Origin: Phoronis australis
Taxonomy: Eukaryota > Phoronida > Phoronidae
Direction of reading: 5' to 3'
Length of the DNA stretch: 64,000 nt
Assembly (NCBI GenBank): GCA_002633005.1
Contig: NMRA01000074.1
Span: forward strand, 638,835-702,834
Shown piece by piece: positions 41,697 to 55,465 of the stretch (positions within the stretch are counted from its first letter, which is position 1; each line of letters begins with the position of its first letter). The notes beneath the pieces are model-generated. The model saw nothing but the letters and a program-made list of their open reading frames with translations. It did no database searches and was not told the DNA's origin. Position numbers and translations under genes: made by a program.

Positions 41697-44600
41697 ATGA
41701 AGACTCTACTTGTGCTCGTTTGCGTGTTTTCCGCCTGTTTGGCTTACCCTATGTTTCAAAACGTTCTCCCAAATGGAGGAATAGTGCCACACCCGTGTGA
41801 CAGTACTAAAACGTGGCTGGGAGTAGGTCACATGTCTGAATATGGATCCGGTCGGTTGAACGCGTTTGGACTGGCTTTTAAAAAGAACGGCTTCGTAAGT
41901 CTATTCGAGATAAAAAGTTAGATAATATATCCATTTTCGCAACTTGTGCTTGATCAAAATACACAAACATGACCATTAGTGCCGTCCAAGCTTTCTCTTC
42001 CTGTACGTGTTGAACTTAGTGCTGTTATGTGTTTTGTTAAGGGTTGATTATGTTGCAGAGTATAGTCGAACCCACTTAATGATACATGCATGCTGCTTTA
42101 CTTGAATTTCCTTCTACGCCCAGGTTTTTGACTGGGTAAGTTATGAAATGAAATCACCGTTTTTATTTCAAGTCTTCACCACACCGAGTTACTAGCTATT
42201 AATTTACTAGTTTTGTAAAGATAACAATTTGGATTCCTATTAAGATATAGTCTATCCAAATGGAGTCCCTGCATTCGAAGATATTTAAACTTTCACAAGA
42301 AAGTTTGACTGAGTGAGAACTTTTAAACAAGGTTCACGTGATAAACCGGGAGACAAAGACTTTTCCATTTAACTTGGATTTGTTGGATATCTTTTTCCGT
42401 TACTGTTTTTATCTAGTCTAGGGATAAGTAATCATGATTTAGGGGTGTGATCAGTTTTTTAAATATGCAAAAAAGCCAGCATTATTCGAAATGCTGATTC
42501 TGCTAATAACTTCCTTAGGGACATTACATGTAGATTATTTTCATATCATATCTCATGTTTCACCGGTCATCATGAATTTGCATAATTGATAATTAACACA
42601 AATTGCATTGGTTTAGAATTCTACTTGTGTTATAACTGCTGCATCGGACACCACAGGCAGTCAGATTAAGATTTGTACCCATGTTTTTGTGGTCAATGAA
42701 TTAATGAAATGTGTTTGCAGGTTGCAGCATGATAAATTTGCACAATCTGTTTTTTGAAGATGAAGTGAGTTAATGGTTTGTATAGTGTGTGGTCAGCAAT
42801 TTGAGACCTACATTTCCAAAACGATTTTGCATATTGTCCTACTCCCCCAAACCATAGAATAACCGCAGATTAGGTTAATATACTGGTTGAATACTGGAAC
42901 AGGGCTTGGAGCAATCAGTTTATAGAGACCTCGTTCGAAATAGTTGGGCATAGCAAGGAATTGCCAGGGACCAGACTACTAGTATAGGGAAGAAAAACGC
43001 CAAAGGATTTACGTCCGCCTCCAAAATGCATTATCAGCCACCGACAACAGAGACATTGACAGAGAATGTAAGCGGAACCCATTGCCACTCAATAATTTGG
43101 CGAAATGAGAGCATAAATCCACCAGCACTAGATGGATGGAAGAAATATGTCATAAACAAATCGCTCTCACCAACTACCATTCCGGATGGTGTTCAACTCG
43201 GCCTTACTTTGCATTAATTATGCAAATTTATTATGTAACAACTTGCAAACTGATTTCATTAAACTAATTGAGCATAAGAACATAGGTGCAAGTATATTTC
43301 ACCTGTGGTGCCCGGTACCGTAGCTGTAAACACAAATAGCATTTTGAATAACGGCGGCTCTTATTTGCATAAATTACACATGAAACAGCAAAGAAAAAAA
43401 TATCCGGCAAATCCAGATTCAGCCTCTTGGCTCCCAGACTATGTAGCTTGATAAGAAGCCTGACCCGCCTCCTGAAAAAGTCACATGTGAACGTTCGTCT
43501 ATTTCTGATCTGCCCACTTATCGTCCGCTCCCCAAATCCGACGACATATCTACTTAACTATTTATCGTAAGAAGCCTACATTCCAAAGACGTAACTTGTC
43601 TGTCAACTACGTATCGTGCCTGTACAGTGTATAGGGTGTCCCAAAAGTAATGGCACTCTGGTTTGAATGGGAGCATGAATATTCATGAAAATGGCTTACA
43701 CCGATGTATGAATTGCTTGGGTCATTTCTGAGCTTAAAAAATATTCTCCATTAAAAAGCACTCGCTAGGGTTTTCTGTCAATTTGACCCGCTGAAAACAA
43801 GGAATGTGTTAACGAAAAGAATTGATTATTGCGACTGGAGACAATTATCACTTTGATTTTGACTGCTCAGTCGTATTTTCTTATTTCACTCAAAATGTCC
43901 ATACTCAGCAGCCACACTTTCCTTCGATGACGGTTGCCATTTAGATCATTGTTTTTCCCACGTCGTTTTAGATCATTCAGCTCTTCGACTTAACGTATGT
44001 TCATAGCCGTTTTAACGTTATATTGGATCCTAGAAAAAAGTCCAAATTTAGGAGAATCAGTTGATATGATTTACACGAAACGTTCAGACACCATTCTTTA
44101 GGCACTGTTTTTCAAAACACTGTTACTTGAAAGGGTTATTAGAACGGTCTACTTTTGCATGAGGGGCTATCAGAATAGGCTTTGAAAAAATACAAATCTG
44201 TATATAAAACAAAAACTGAACATGAATTAAAAAATGTCACAGCATTTCGAAAAGTATTTTGAATATTTCTATCAAATGAAATTTACGCGTATTCTTTATA
44301 CCGTTGTTTTTTATGAATGCCCATTTCGTTGTCACTAAATTATACTTAATATACCTGGTCACGTGTGAGTAAAAACTATAACTGTTAAAACATTTGGTTA
44401 AATGCTCAGACGAGTCGATAAGTTCCCACAAGTCATTAAGTTGGGAGTTGGTGTGAGCAATAACTGTCTAAGTTTTTGATGTTTGGATCTTACAGTCCTT
44501 CTCCTCATCGTCGTTAGGAGGCAGTGTGGCCTACTTGATAAGTGTCCGTTTTCTTTACTCGAGGCCGTGGGTTCGAGTCCCGCCAGGTCACACTGCTAAA

Positions 44601-45158
44601 CCCTTGAGCCACTTTCTAGCTCCTCAGCTCGGTTTTAACCATATATTAATAAAACATAAAATGGTCAAGGGTGATCAGTGCAATGGGCCAACATGCGAGG
44701 CCTACGCACGTCTAGTACAACGTGTATCAGACCGCCTGCAATGTATTTATTACTCATCGTGTTCCTCGCCCTTCGGCATCATCATTGTCAGCATTCTCTT
44801 CATTCAATTTCCCAAACTTCACCTTCCTGAGCTCTTTCACCGTTATAGTTTCCAAAAATAGACAAGTAGTTGCGTTTGAATGAAAGTGATACATTGAGTA
44901 TAAGTAAGAATTATATAGTCTTCATACACGCCATATGTTGGTCACATTTGCTAGTCTACTTTGTTTTAGACTTGGACCCGTGCTCTCTGCCTGGCTGACT
45001 CCGATGGTGATGGTTTTACCAATGGTGCGGAACTCGGAGACCCCGGCTGCACATTTATTGCTGGTGACTCGTGGACGGGTGGAAAGCCTACAGGACACCC
45101 GGGCATTTGCGAACCAGGACGGAAATGCATAAAGAAAGCGTACAAACAAAAATGTTAG
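41697..45158 (+). CDS. temptin-like secreted protein
   Basis: Exon 1 (41697-41894) and exon 2 (44970-45158) join in phase 0 through a 3.1-kb intron and give a complete protein of 128 residues. The N-terminus is a clear signal peptide (MKTLLVLVCVFSACLA, cut before YP). The mature start (YPMFQNVLPNG, then HPC) and exon 2 (TWTRALCLADSDGDGFTNG, ELGDP, HPGICEP) match temptin. Temptin is the secreted partner of the water-borne attractin pheromone complex in Aplysia and has an EF-hand-like DxDGDG calcium loop. The calcium loop DSDGDGFTNGAEL is intact and the cysteines pair as expected. Temptin-domain proteins occur widely in invertebrates, where many are not shown to be pheromones. A role as a secreted signalling or matrix protein is inferred. 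Confidence 0.88.
41895..44969 (+). other. intron of the temptin-like gene
   Basis: The intron has donor GTAAGT and acceptor TTGTTTTAG. It holds a tRNA-derived sequence at 44,521 and a GGGTGTCCCAAAAGTAATGG word near 43,637 that resembles a mariner-type terminal sequence. No exon is seen between. Confidence 0.6.
44521..44596 (+). other. tRNA-derived sequence (SINE head or tRNA pseudogene)
   Basis: A GTGGCCTACTTGATAAG A-box-like word is followed at normal distance by the B-box GGGTTCGAGTCCC. The T-stem GTGGG/CCCGC pairs fully with one G-U. GCAGTGTG at the start and CACACTGC at the end pair, but five extra bases follow the T-arm, so it is not a standard tRNA. Confidence 0.45.
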
Positions 45159-45461
45159 AAGTCTTTCAGTATTTTTTGATAGCAGCGTACAAACAATTTT
45201 GCTAAGCGATTTGACGCTATCAGTTCGCTCACAACTGAAAATGTCTCTTATATAAGCTCAGAGTACAACAGTTTGATTCTAATCTAAAAGGGTTTAACAG
45301 TAATTTTATGTAAAAACAGCATAGGCGAATTCCCTAGCTTTTTAAAACTTCTACACACGAGATGAAAAAATATACAAATTTGTTATGCGTTTCTGATAAT
45401 TTTTATAACATGCATTCTTCATTAGTACGCACCCTAAGGTACTTGAAAGCTAGAAGTACAA

Positions 45462-45716
45462 GGGCCCGTTCCAAGAAACTGACTTAAGTTCATTTTTGAC
45501 TCACATGTAAGTGTAAGATTTGTCTTAGCTTCCATAATTTGAAACTTCCCCATCCGGTAATACAGTTGAAATTAAGACAAAACTTTTATCAAAAACTTAA
45601 TTCAAACTTAAGATCTCTTTCTTGAAACGGTCTCAAGACAAATTTAAGTTTTATCTTAAAATTTACTAAAATTTAAGACTTGTCTTAGCTAAGTCAGTTT
45701 TGTTGGAACGGGCCCC
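45462..45716. mobile_element. MITE with GGGCCCGTTCCAA ends
   Basis: The left end GGGCCCGTTCCAAGAAACTG and the right end, read inverted, GGGCCCGTTCCAACAAAACTG match for at least 13 bp and continue in AACTGACTTA. It is 255 bp long, without coding capacity. The ends resemble those at 56,412-56,814. Confidence 0.7.
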
Positions 45717-47849
45717 AGGCCTGCAAACTGACATTGCAGAAAGTATGTCGACACGATTAAGATACAAAAGAAACTTAAGAAAGAACCTAACTTTCTTTCA
45801 AAGTAATTACGGGGAATTTAAGGCCCACAATCGGATGGAATTGCTGGTAAATGAGTACAAAAGTCCACACGCCTGTTATGGCGGTAGGGATGCGAAATTG
45901 GTGACGGTCGTGAAGGGGCGGATGTCGTGGTGGTAAGAAGTAGTCGGAAATTTGGGACGACGGGGAGGCAAATTCGATTTTTATAGTGTCTACGTTTCTC
46001 TAAGTAGCCGGCTGCTCTTGTGATACTGGTAAAAGATTGTCACCCTACAGTATATCTGGTTTAGGCAGCTGTTGCACAATACGAGATTGCAAAAATCTGT
46101 ATTCTTGAGGACCTTTTAATCATGATTTTGGATTCTACACTGGTTTCAAGACACCATTTGCCAAAAGCACTCTTTGCATGGAGTCGGAGAGCTCCGGAGT
46201 ACACCACTGAAGGGTCTCATGTTTGTAGTGTATTTTACCGAACTGTTCTCACTTATAAGTTATGAATAACGAAATATGGGCGGTTTAACGTGCGTAACGT
46301 TCGCCCATCCATTTGGCCAACGACAGTCTCTAATCGAAATGGAATCTAAGGCAGGTACATGTACATGTAAGCACCACTTCAGCCATGTCACACCACGTCC
46401 GCCATTTAGAAGAATGTTGAATCTTCGGTCGAATAAATGGACTTAAATACTTCATAACATGTTTGCTTGCACAAGAAAACTGGTTTCATTATAACCATTT
46501 GCAAGTGCTGGCTTCAAAACAGCTGCCAAACATGACATTACCTAAAAGTAGTCTGGAGAGTTTGATTTCTTAAGAGTGAAAATTGACAGTAATTGCAGTC
46601 TAAAGATTCATCAACACTAACAACATCTGCCTAACTTTTTTGCAAAAACACAATCCAACTCGGAGCTCACTGATGTTTTGATGAGTTGGATCAACCGTTT
46701 TAATCTAGCACAACCTGTCAAGTTTGGTTGGAAAACTCTGACATCTGATCTGTTAGGTTGAGTTTGACAATATTTGTCAAATTTGGAGGGAATTATGCAA
46801 GGGAACAACAATATATATAAATCTAATCAAAGACAAAACTTGTATCACCGGTGGTCTGTGGTCATGGATTGGCATGCTAAGCATTCCCAAACCATTTCGA
46901 CTTCGCCAAACTACCCTCCCCCCATCGCCACCAACTCCGCCACCCCCGTGCTCCCGATGCCACCATACACAGTACATGTATTTGTACCGAATCTCCCACG
47001 TCCGCCCTGGGTGGGGAACAATCCTGCGGAGGCAGCCATCAAGAGTTGAGTAACCTTGAACCAACATTGAGAGTAAGAATAGGCCTAGGACCAGTGAACT
47101 AACCGGTAGCGAAAAGCTGCCTCAAGTGGCTACAGCTGAGATCTAACAGTTTAAAATACGAAATTCCCGATGAACTTGAGACAGGCAACTTGTGCCGGCT
47201 CTCCGCACTGGCTCTAAGGTTAAGATTCGTTTTATTGTGATCCAGCATCGGGAAAACCTGTTTTATTATGGTCATTCTTTGAAGGAGTTTTTTGAAAAGG
47301 CGAGGTAGCCGAGGTCCCTGGTATAGTGCCTTTGGGGCTGCTTCAAAATCTATCGTTGAAACACGACCGGCAGTCCAGTTTCAGGTGGTTGGGGAAAATT
47401 ATACAGATTGTTTCCCAAAAATGTACACAATTTAAAGCCTGAAGTTCAGTTCCCGTGGATCCCTGAGATTCTGCGCGGACCTACTGCATGGTTATTTTTT
47501 ATATTTAACGTGGGTGCGTCAGTCATGATGTGCACGGGAATCAGGCAAGCAAACAATTCAGTTTTGAAGAACAAAAATCCATTGCTCAATACTACGAGAA
47601 AATAAAACACCAAGGAAGTACAAAGACAACATTTCCAAGCAATGAGTTTAATTTTATTTATTTAAAGACTTTTAAAACTTTTTTCGATCTACGGTTTGTG
47701 AGTCTGAAATTCATTAATGTCTTCAAGAGTTATTTTAGATAAGCAAAAATCTTCTAAGTGTACTCTACTATTTAAGGATAGGATTACAGAGGTTTTCCAA
47801 CTTCAGGCTGCAATTCAATTCACTGAAATACCATTATTTCTTAGAAGAT
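45717..47849. other. no gene recognised
   Basis: Contains the third copy of the GTGCGTAACGTTCGCCCATCCATTTGG end motif at 46,288-46,320. No conserved frame. Confidence 0.35.
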
Positions 47850-48797
47850 TAGCTTCTTATTGTCAAAAATCATCTATGAATTTAAAGATTTTCGTAGATA
47901 CATAAACAAGTAAAATAGAAACCAACGAATTTGTTTATCAAAACTGAATGTTATAAGCAATTTCCGCAGGCATGCTCGCAGATTTTTGACGGGTAACCGT
48001 GGGAACATAGGAGATGGGGCATTCGTATTACGGTGTAATATTGCTCATTTCAGAGGTACATGTGCCTATAACGGTTCACGAGGTAAATTTGAACTCCACT
48101 GACAAAAATCGCTGAGACCATTGTTTATGATTGCGAGAGTTCTTTGAGTACCCCTTTCGACATGTACATGTATGCGGTCATCAGAAATAGTAGCATAGAA
48201 AGCAATGTTTTTCACATGTGGAAATTCCTTACAGTACAAACAAATCAGAGTAACCATTTGACGAAGTTGGCAAAAAGGTCCTTCTCAGAGATACAAAAAG
48301 TCCGAGAAAAACGAGACAAAAANTAGCTTCTTATTGTCAAAAATCATCTATGAATTTAAAGATTTTCGTAGATACATAAACAAGTAAAATAGAAACCAAC
48401 GAATTTGTTTATCAAAACTGAATGTTATAAGCAATTTCCGCAGGCATGCTCGCAGATTTTTGACGGGTAACCGTGGGAACATAGGAGATGGGGCATTCGT
48501 ATTACGGTGTAATATTGCTCATTTCAGAGGTACATGTGCCTATAACGGTTCACGAGGTAAATTTGAACTCCACTGACAAAAATCGCTGAGATCATTGTTT
48601 ATGATTGCGAGAGTTCTTTGAGTACCCCCTTTCGACATGTACATGTATGCGGTCATCAGAAATAGTAGCATAGAAAGCAATGTTTTTCACATGTGGAAAT
48701 TCCTTACAGTACAAACAAATCATAGTAACCATTTGACGAAGTTGGCAAAAAGGTCCTTCTCAGAGATACAAAAAGTCCGAGAAAAACGAGACAAAAA
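47850..48797. repeat. 473-bp direct duplication joined at an N (probable assembly artefact)
   Basis: 47,850-48,322 and 48,324-48,797 are the same sequence with three differences visible (C/T, one extra C, G/T). A single N at 48,323 separates them. Copy 1 ends exactly at the N and copy 2 begins exactly after it. This is the pattern of two haplotype contigs placed end to end. Confidence 0.88.
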
Positions 48798-51700
48798 ACG
48801 GTACCATTAAAAAGCCAAAAAGCAGAAATTCGGCGGGAATGTTAATCCACCATAGTGTAATACAAATGATCTTTACCACTTAACGGATGAAAATGAAAAT
48901 GTTGGACGTACAGTGTAACAGGTTATAATGGACATAATAGGTTACAGCAAGCGTATTTTCACTGGCCTCACTATCTAAGACGAGATGTTTCAGCCTATAA
49001 TTAACGACTGATACGTCGTTTGCATCCTGTGACGTGCACCGTAGTCGATCATGTGGCAAATTTCCCACACGCTTTGGAAATTTCATCAGTATCATATTCA
49101 GTCAGAGTTAAAGCTAAGCATAAGGAGCCCTATAAAGATATCACAATTTGGGTAATTTTGGAACATAACTCAAAAATGGCTGACCGAACACAGATGAAAC
49201 TATCATATAGCTTACTATGCTACAAACACTGTTCTCCAAACCGCTGTCCAGAATAGCTTTCAAATTGTTCCTCTATTGTATGACGAGCAATCCAAATAGG
49301 ATTTTTGTGGCTTGCATTAAAAAGACTCAAAAACGACGCGATACCTTAAAAACTTGCAAGATCGTTTTTAAGCGAGATTTAATCTTGAGCATTCATTAAT
49401 CACATGGATTTTGGCCATGTTATTAATACCGTTGTTCTGCTAAGAGTGTACATTATGTTTATTCATTGCTAAATTTTACAAAAATGTGACGTATATAATT
49501 ATTATACCTTTCTACCTTGAGGGAGAACATATACCTTCACCTAGTTTGAATCTATAGAGTCGTAGATATTCGACTAAATACGGACTTGTCGATAAGGTCC
49601 TACATAGTGTCAACGCTGTAATCCAGAGTTTATTTAACAAAAACTTCAAAGTTTTTACATTAAAGTGACATCGACCACGGTGCAATTTGCAGCTTGTAAA
49701 ATGATTAAATCTCATGCACTTTGCAACATTTTTGCTGGAACAAAGGCACTTCTTGTTTTTGGCATTTTGGACTTGAGGGGGTAACTAGTCCGCAAAGTGG
49801 CTAAGAGTTATGCTGGTGGTTGTAAATGATTAAGTTGATCATACAATAGGTCTTCTGACGTTGACAAGCAAAGTCAATGAAAGCTCCTTTTTGAAAATTG
49901 CTCCTAGTCAAGCAACTGCCCCAGATAGACTGTGTAACTAAGCACAGCTTAACAAAGGGTTTATCGTCCTCGCCGAGAACACAACTGTTTTATTACCCTC
50001 TGTGGATTCTGAAAGGTCGAGCCCGGAATGGGATAAAAATGACGACAGTGTAACAAACATAAATGTTTATATTAATTACTGACAACAAAAGCACCAACAG
50101 ATCTTATGTTCGTATAAATATCACAATACAGGTTTAAACACATGTAACTTAAACAATACTGCTAATGACAAGAAAATTGTACATTGTTACTCTGCCAAAC
50201 AATATCACAAACAAATCGTCAAATGGAGTATGCGCGCATGTACACGATAGATTCAGAGTCCATACGGTAAATTACACTACAGAGCCGAGATGCATAAGGC
50301 ATCAAAAACTATCAGCTGGATAAGTTTGATTGTGACATGACGTCAGGTGCATTGTTCAACAATAACAACTTGACACGTGATAATGCGACGTCATTGTTGC
50401 TATACAGCGTATAACTTTTAAGCAACTGGGCCCAGAACATTTTATGAAAAAGGCTCTGTTAAACCACTAACTAACGCAACTACACAAACCGTCACAACTC
50501 TTAAACATCGTTATCGACCTTGTGAATACCGTCGAGGCACAAATTGTCCCAAAATAATCAAAACGCAATTAGATGCAATGGCAATGGCCGACGACCGGGA
50601 GAGTTGGGAAACTGGATGCGATAGGAGAGACCTCTTTCCACCAGTAAGCGCTACGAGATTGAAGGGAATGATATCCCAGCCCTTTTATCTGTGACGAAGG
50701 GATAACTGTGACGGACGCTAAGTGTCAAGGTTGACAGGATGATGAGGATGGCGGAAATTGCGTTGTTGGAGGACACGAAAGCTACATATGGTGATAAACA
50801 ATGACACTGAAGACTGACCACTGTCCACTGATATCGGAAGTTGAAGTGGTACGTATAATGAAGCATCTTAAAATCGTCGTTTTTGACGTCGTTGCAAGTC
50901 ATTTTCCAGTATATTATTCTAAAATATCTACTCAATGTGTACTTGAGGTTGGCGAAACTATACAGTGTCTCAATGGAAAATTTACATTTTGTGCTTCGAT
51001 AATTTGCACATGCTCTCGTTATTGGAGGACTGCCAACAGTATCATGATCAGTCGGTTGTAACAGTTTGTGGTTTAATAAGGCTCTTCCTCAAGTGATGGA
51101 ATTTCCTTTAAATCTCGATAAAAGAGAAAAGAGTTTATTTGAAAGAATCTGAAAAATCAAAAGAGGCAAAATTTTGTAGAGATTGGCATATAATTGGACT
51201 GGAAAGAGGTCTACGTTCCCGGTAAGGTTTTAGCGAGATCATGTCATGCTTAAAAGAGGCCTTACGCCGAGCGAGGCCCACCGGCGGGGCACTGCCTTCA
51301 CTCGCGATTAGCTTGCGTCGACCTGCCCATGGCTTGAAAAGATAAATAGAAGCCAAAAACACTATTAAAGTGCAATTAGCCTCGTCTCACAAGCAGCTGG
51401 TCGTGTATTGGAATACCGCAGGTGACAGTGGAAAAAGTTAACTATTCAAAGTGTGACAATCTAGGCAGCAACAGCTACGAAGATAACAACATCAAAGTTG
51501 TCACGGTTTGAAAGCCAATTACTATCTGGTCATCTTCAATTCCACTTTCATTAACAGGCCTACCTTGATTTAGTAGATGCTTCGAAGCTTGCTGAGATTT
51601 GTTGAACAACAGGTCGATTGTCTTGACAAACTGCAAACAAGTCTTTCGCACCATGCACACATGGCAAACCAAGATCGTTTATCAAAGACAATATTGTTGA

Positions 51701-53631
51701 CAGCCTTCATTGGGTGCACCAAACCGCTACAAACATATAACCTACGACATCACTACCAAAGTAGCAAAATAGGAGTAGAATTAATTCTTTGAAAAAATCA
51801 GGGCTTATGCAACGGAAAAAGTGAACTTTCATCTATCCCATAATTCAGCATTCCAACCTCATCGAACAATCACGTCGGTGCGGGGTAGAATAATAAGCTC
51901 CCCAGCATGCTCGCAAGTCATTGGCGTACTTTCAGCTGGTCAGATATAATTATCATGTCAGTCTGTTAGTTATGAAGACCATACAACTGCGCGACTGACA
52001 AGCCAATTTGAAAAAAATGGCAGAAAACATTTCTAGGAAACCTTATACAGGATAAATCCAGAGACCTAAAAATAATTGCACATCTCACAAATATGCCATT
52101 GTTTTCATCTGTGATCAACTCACTGGCAGTCTCAACTTCCATTCATACCGTTCAAGTAGACGCTTGTTAGAAGAATAGTCACAAAAGAAGGGCGTTTAAC
52201 CAAGACCAACATAGATACAGCTTTTGGGAAAGGGGGTAAAAACAACTGTCAACTCTAAGTGAGAGTGCAAAGAACTCTATGGAATATAGATCTGACAACA
52301 ATAACTTTAAATACGATATGATTGCAATGTCTAAATAAACTAAACGATAAATAACAATCAAATAGCATGGTGACAAATTACATCAAAAGTTTTACATGAC
52401 AATGGTTGCACTTGATTGACTTCGCTGGTTCCGCCAGGTCAACCGTCTTAGACATCTGATTGGCGTGTACAAGCAGAATTGACCCAGCAGAAATGGAAAT
52501 CAACCAGTGCAGTCACTGTGGCCCAGAGCACCATCAATCTGTGCTCAAATAAAGCATGCATCTTCCAAGAATTCATGATTTTTAATAATTACAGATTGAT
52601 TCGTTTAATAATCAATGCATAAAAAAGTACACATCTGGCAGTTTCAACCCTTGGGTTGTTTTCTAAGAGCCCATTGAAAACCTTCTGAAGGCCTAAGAAT
52701 TGTTGACTTAAACATAGGAATAGCTGGGTGTATACTGTAGATAAGCACAACTCATTGTCCCCATTCCATGCTAAATTATTTTTTTCATTTCAGGAAACAA
52801 ACTGGTTTGCCTCAAGTGTGAAATGCTTACTGACAATGTCCCTGAACAAGTATAATCGTTCCACGTGTATCCGAAACATGAAGTTTATCCCCAAACACCT
52901 CAAGCAGGATCTTGTCGGTAACTTTGCTTTAAAGTCACAAACAAAATTTCAGATTTTATGGACACAAAACTTAGTACAGCTCCAATGGGCTCTTATTCCA
53001 TGGTACAAACTTTTTACTCAGATAACAATTTTTTCATGATGTAATCCTTCATGTAATATAAGAAAGAATAATAAAAATGAAGGAACATCTTCAGAAACAA
53101 CGGGCAAAATTGCACACATAATAAACCAAGTCATAACAAATAAACCTCTTCTCACTTCATTAAAAACAGAGTGAAAACAGCTTTCTCAGCTAAACTGCTC
53201 CCTTTTTGTTGTTTCACCCAGTGACCACTCCGAGTTTTTGCAAAATGATCAGTTACTGAGAAAACTGCATTAGTTCATAAATCTAAAATATGTAGTAAAC
53301 AACCAAAAGAGGAAAACATTGCACTAAATTTTAACAGTAAACACACTCCTAACTTGTCATCTACGTTATTTTAAGAAATAACATGCTCGTAGCATGTACA
53401 CTACACAGACATGTACTTTCTGTTCCAGACTGGACACAGTTTGTAAATTAGAGATGCTTTGTGAAATGACAAGAGAGCAAACAGTTAAAGGTATATTAAG
53501 TGCTGTTAATATAACTATTGCCTTAGGACACCTATGCATTCAGCCGCTGCGGCAGAGCGTGGTGCACACATGTGGCATTACTGCAAGTGCCATATTTTCA
53601 CACATATAAGAATGGTGAATGGTTTGATTTA
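48798..53631. other. long AT-rich stretch without recognised gene
   Basis: Only short frames without conserved motifs are seen on both strands. No RNA gene or clear element boundary was found. Unrecognised exons of lineage-specific genes cannot be excluded. Confidence 0.4.
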
Positions 53632-54390
53632 ACCGAAGTTACATGTACGATAATCTTTTATTTCCGAATGTACCAATTCACTCTGGGTTTGAAGGTGTTC
53701 ACAGGTGGTCTGTAATACGCCTGGTAGATAATTGGCCTGCCTGTTTTCATAACAGACAAAAAACTGTGCTTGGCAGTTAACAAAGAAGCTAGATGTTATC
53801 ACACGCTCAGAACCCTCTACGTCTGGTAAAGTCACTGAATGGGAAAACGCTGTCATGAGTTACAGCCCATTAGCTCAATGCCTTTACAAAATCCAGTCAT
53901 GTTTGCACAGACTATTGAACCTGTTTATTGTATGTGGAGACCCCTAAACTAAGGGAGAGGGAACATAACAGACTGTTGACAAGTCAAAGAATTTCAGGTG
54001 CCATATTCAAGTTGTGATTTTTGAATAATGTGTCCATAAATCAATAAAACTGAAGACTCAACTATCTTAATTTTTATTCTGATCAACACTGCTTATTTTC
54101 TCAAAAATTTAGGTTCAAAGCTCTTGCAAATTTGCTCAAGTTGTTTACCAAGGTGTTTATTCTCGATAAGATCATGCTACATGACAGCCTTCTCCCATTC
54201 AGTGACTTTTCCAGACGTAGAGGGTTGAGAGCGTGTGATCTAGCTCCTTTGTTAACTGCCAAGCACAGTCTTTTGTCTGTTATGACAACAGGCAGGCCAA
54301 TTATCTACCAGACTTATTACAAACGGCAAGTGAACACAGTCAAATCAGAGCGTATGGAAAGAATAGATTGTCGTAACTTCGGTTGTAGTT
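53632..54390. repeat. inverted repeat, arms of about 215 bp
   Basis: 53,632-53,858 read on the minus strand matches 54,178-54,390 on the plus strand from CATGACAGC to TAACTTCGGTT with scattered substitutions and indels. The arms flank about 320 bp of unique sequence. One arm (minus) is open for 75 codons (FSHSVTLPDVEGSERVI); the other has stops, so the coding appearance may be chance or the arms may be copies of an old gene piece. Confidence 0.75.
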
Positions 54391-55465
54391 GAGCAATTTT
54401 GACGATTAAAAAACTAAACATGATCAGCATTTGAATAGGGAAATCACAAAATTAATGCTATTGGATTATGGTTAAATATGTTGTAACTTAACATTTGTTT
54501 TTAACAGTCAGGCTAGATATGATCTTATTGGAGATCAGAGCAATTATCGAACAAAAGAAAACTTCCCCTCCCACAGTAAATGCCAGACTGAAGTTAATCA
54601 GTCGTGTAAGATATTGCTGTTAGGTTATAGAATGGACCAAGATTGGAGCAACAAGAAAATGCAGTAATGAAATCAACCCCCACCAAATCTATAAACAAAT
54701 GAGTGTTGGGTATATTAGGGATTGGAGCCTAAGGCTTTCGAAATGGCTATAGACTAAAAATGAACTGATTCTTACAGAAATGTATGCAAAAGGCATAACT
54801 GAAGAATTTTCTAATGCTTATTTTATCTTACCAATGATGTAGCACTCAATATAACTTTGACTGCACGAATTGTACACAGCATGTTCAATTATAGTAAATT
54901 TAGTCTACTTTCTTCAGACTTTGTCCGAATTACTTGTAAGCATGAGAACAATTATTACCGTAATATTGATTCTAGTCTACACAATCTCCAATGCTACATA
55001 CAATGTTCAACCAGAATAAATGGCAAAACACATTCACGATTTGTAAGTGTTTAAAGAAATTTGAACGCCATAAATACATAAAGCATACTTCACATCACCA
55101 CTTTGTCTGGCCAGATCCAAATACTCACAAAAAAATAATAAGCAAATGTGCGTTTTCAAATCTGTTGGGTGGCACTGCACCCCATACCTCAGCTTGGGGC
55201 ATGTTCCGTAACACTAGTCACTCACACAACACTTAATTGTATTGAAAAATCTTGGTTTACAGAAAAGAAATAGACAAAGTGCATTTCTCTTAGATTCAAC
55301 ACCTCAACCATGCCATCTGGTGACTTAATTTGTGGCCAATTTGCAGGTCACCAGCTTATTCCTCAAATACTAGCCTTGCCCAAAATGTGATCTTGCATGA
55401 ACTCACCAAACTGAAACACCCCAATTTGACTACTGGCAACTTCAGCTTGACTTTCACCCTTTGGT
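54391..55465. other. 3' region of the JAZF1-like gene
   Basis: Follows the JAZF1 stop codon on the minus strand. No conserved frame. The 3' UTR probably extends into it, but no canonical AATAAA was found close to the stop. Confidence 0.3.

Noticed and set aside
43637-43660. GGGTGTCCCAAAAGTAATGG word as a mariner terminal repeat
   Set aside because: I found no matching inverted end or transposase nearby, so it is only noted in the intron entry.
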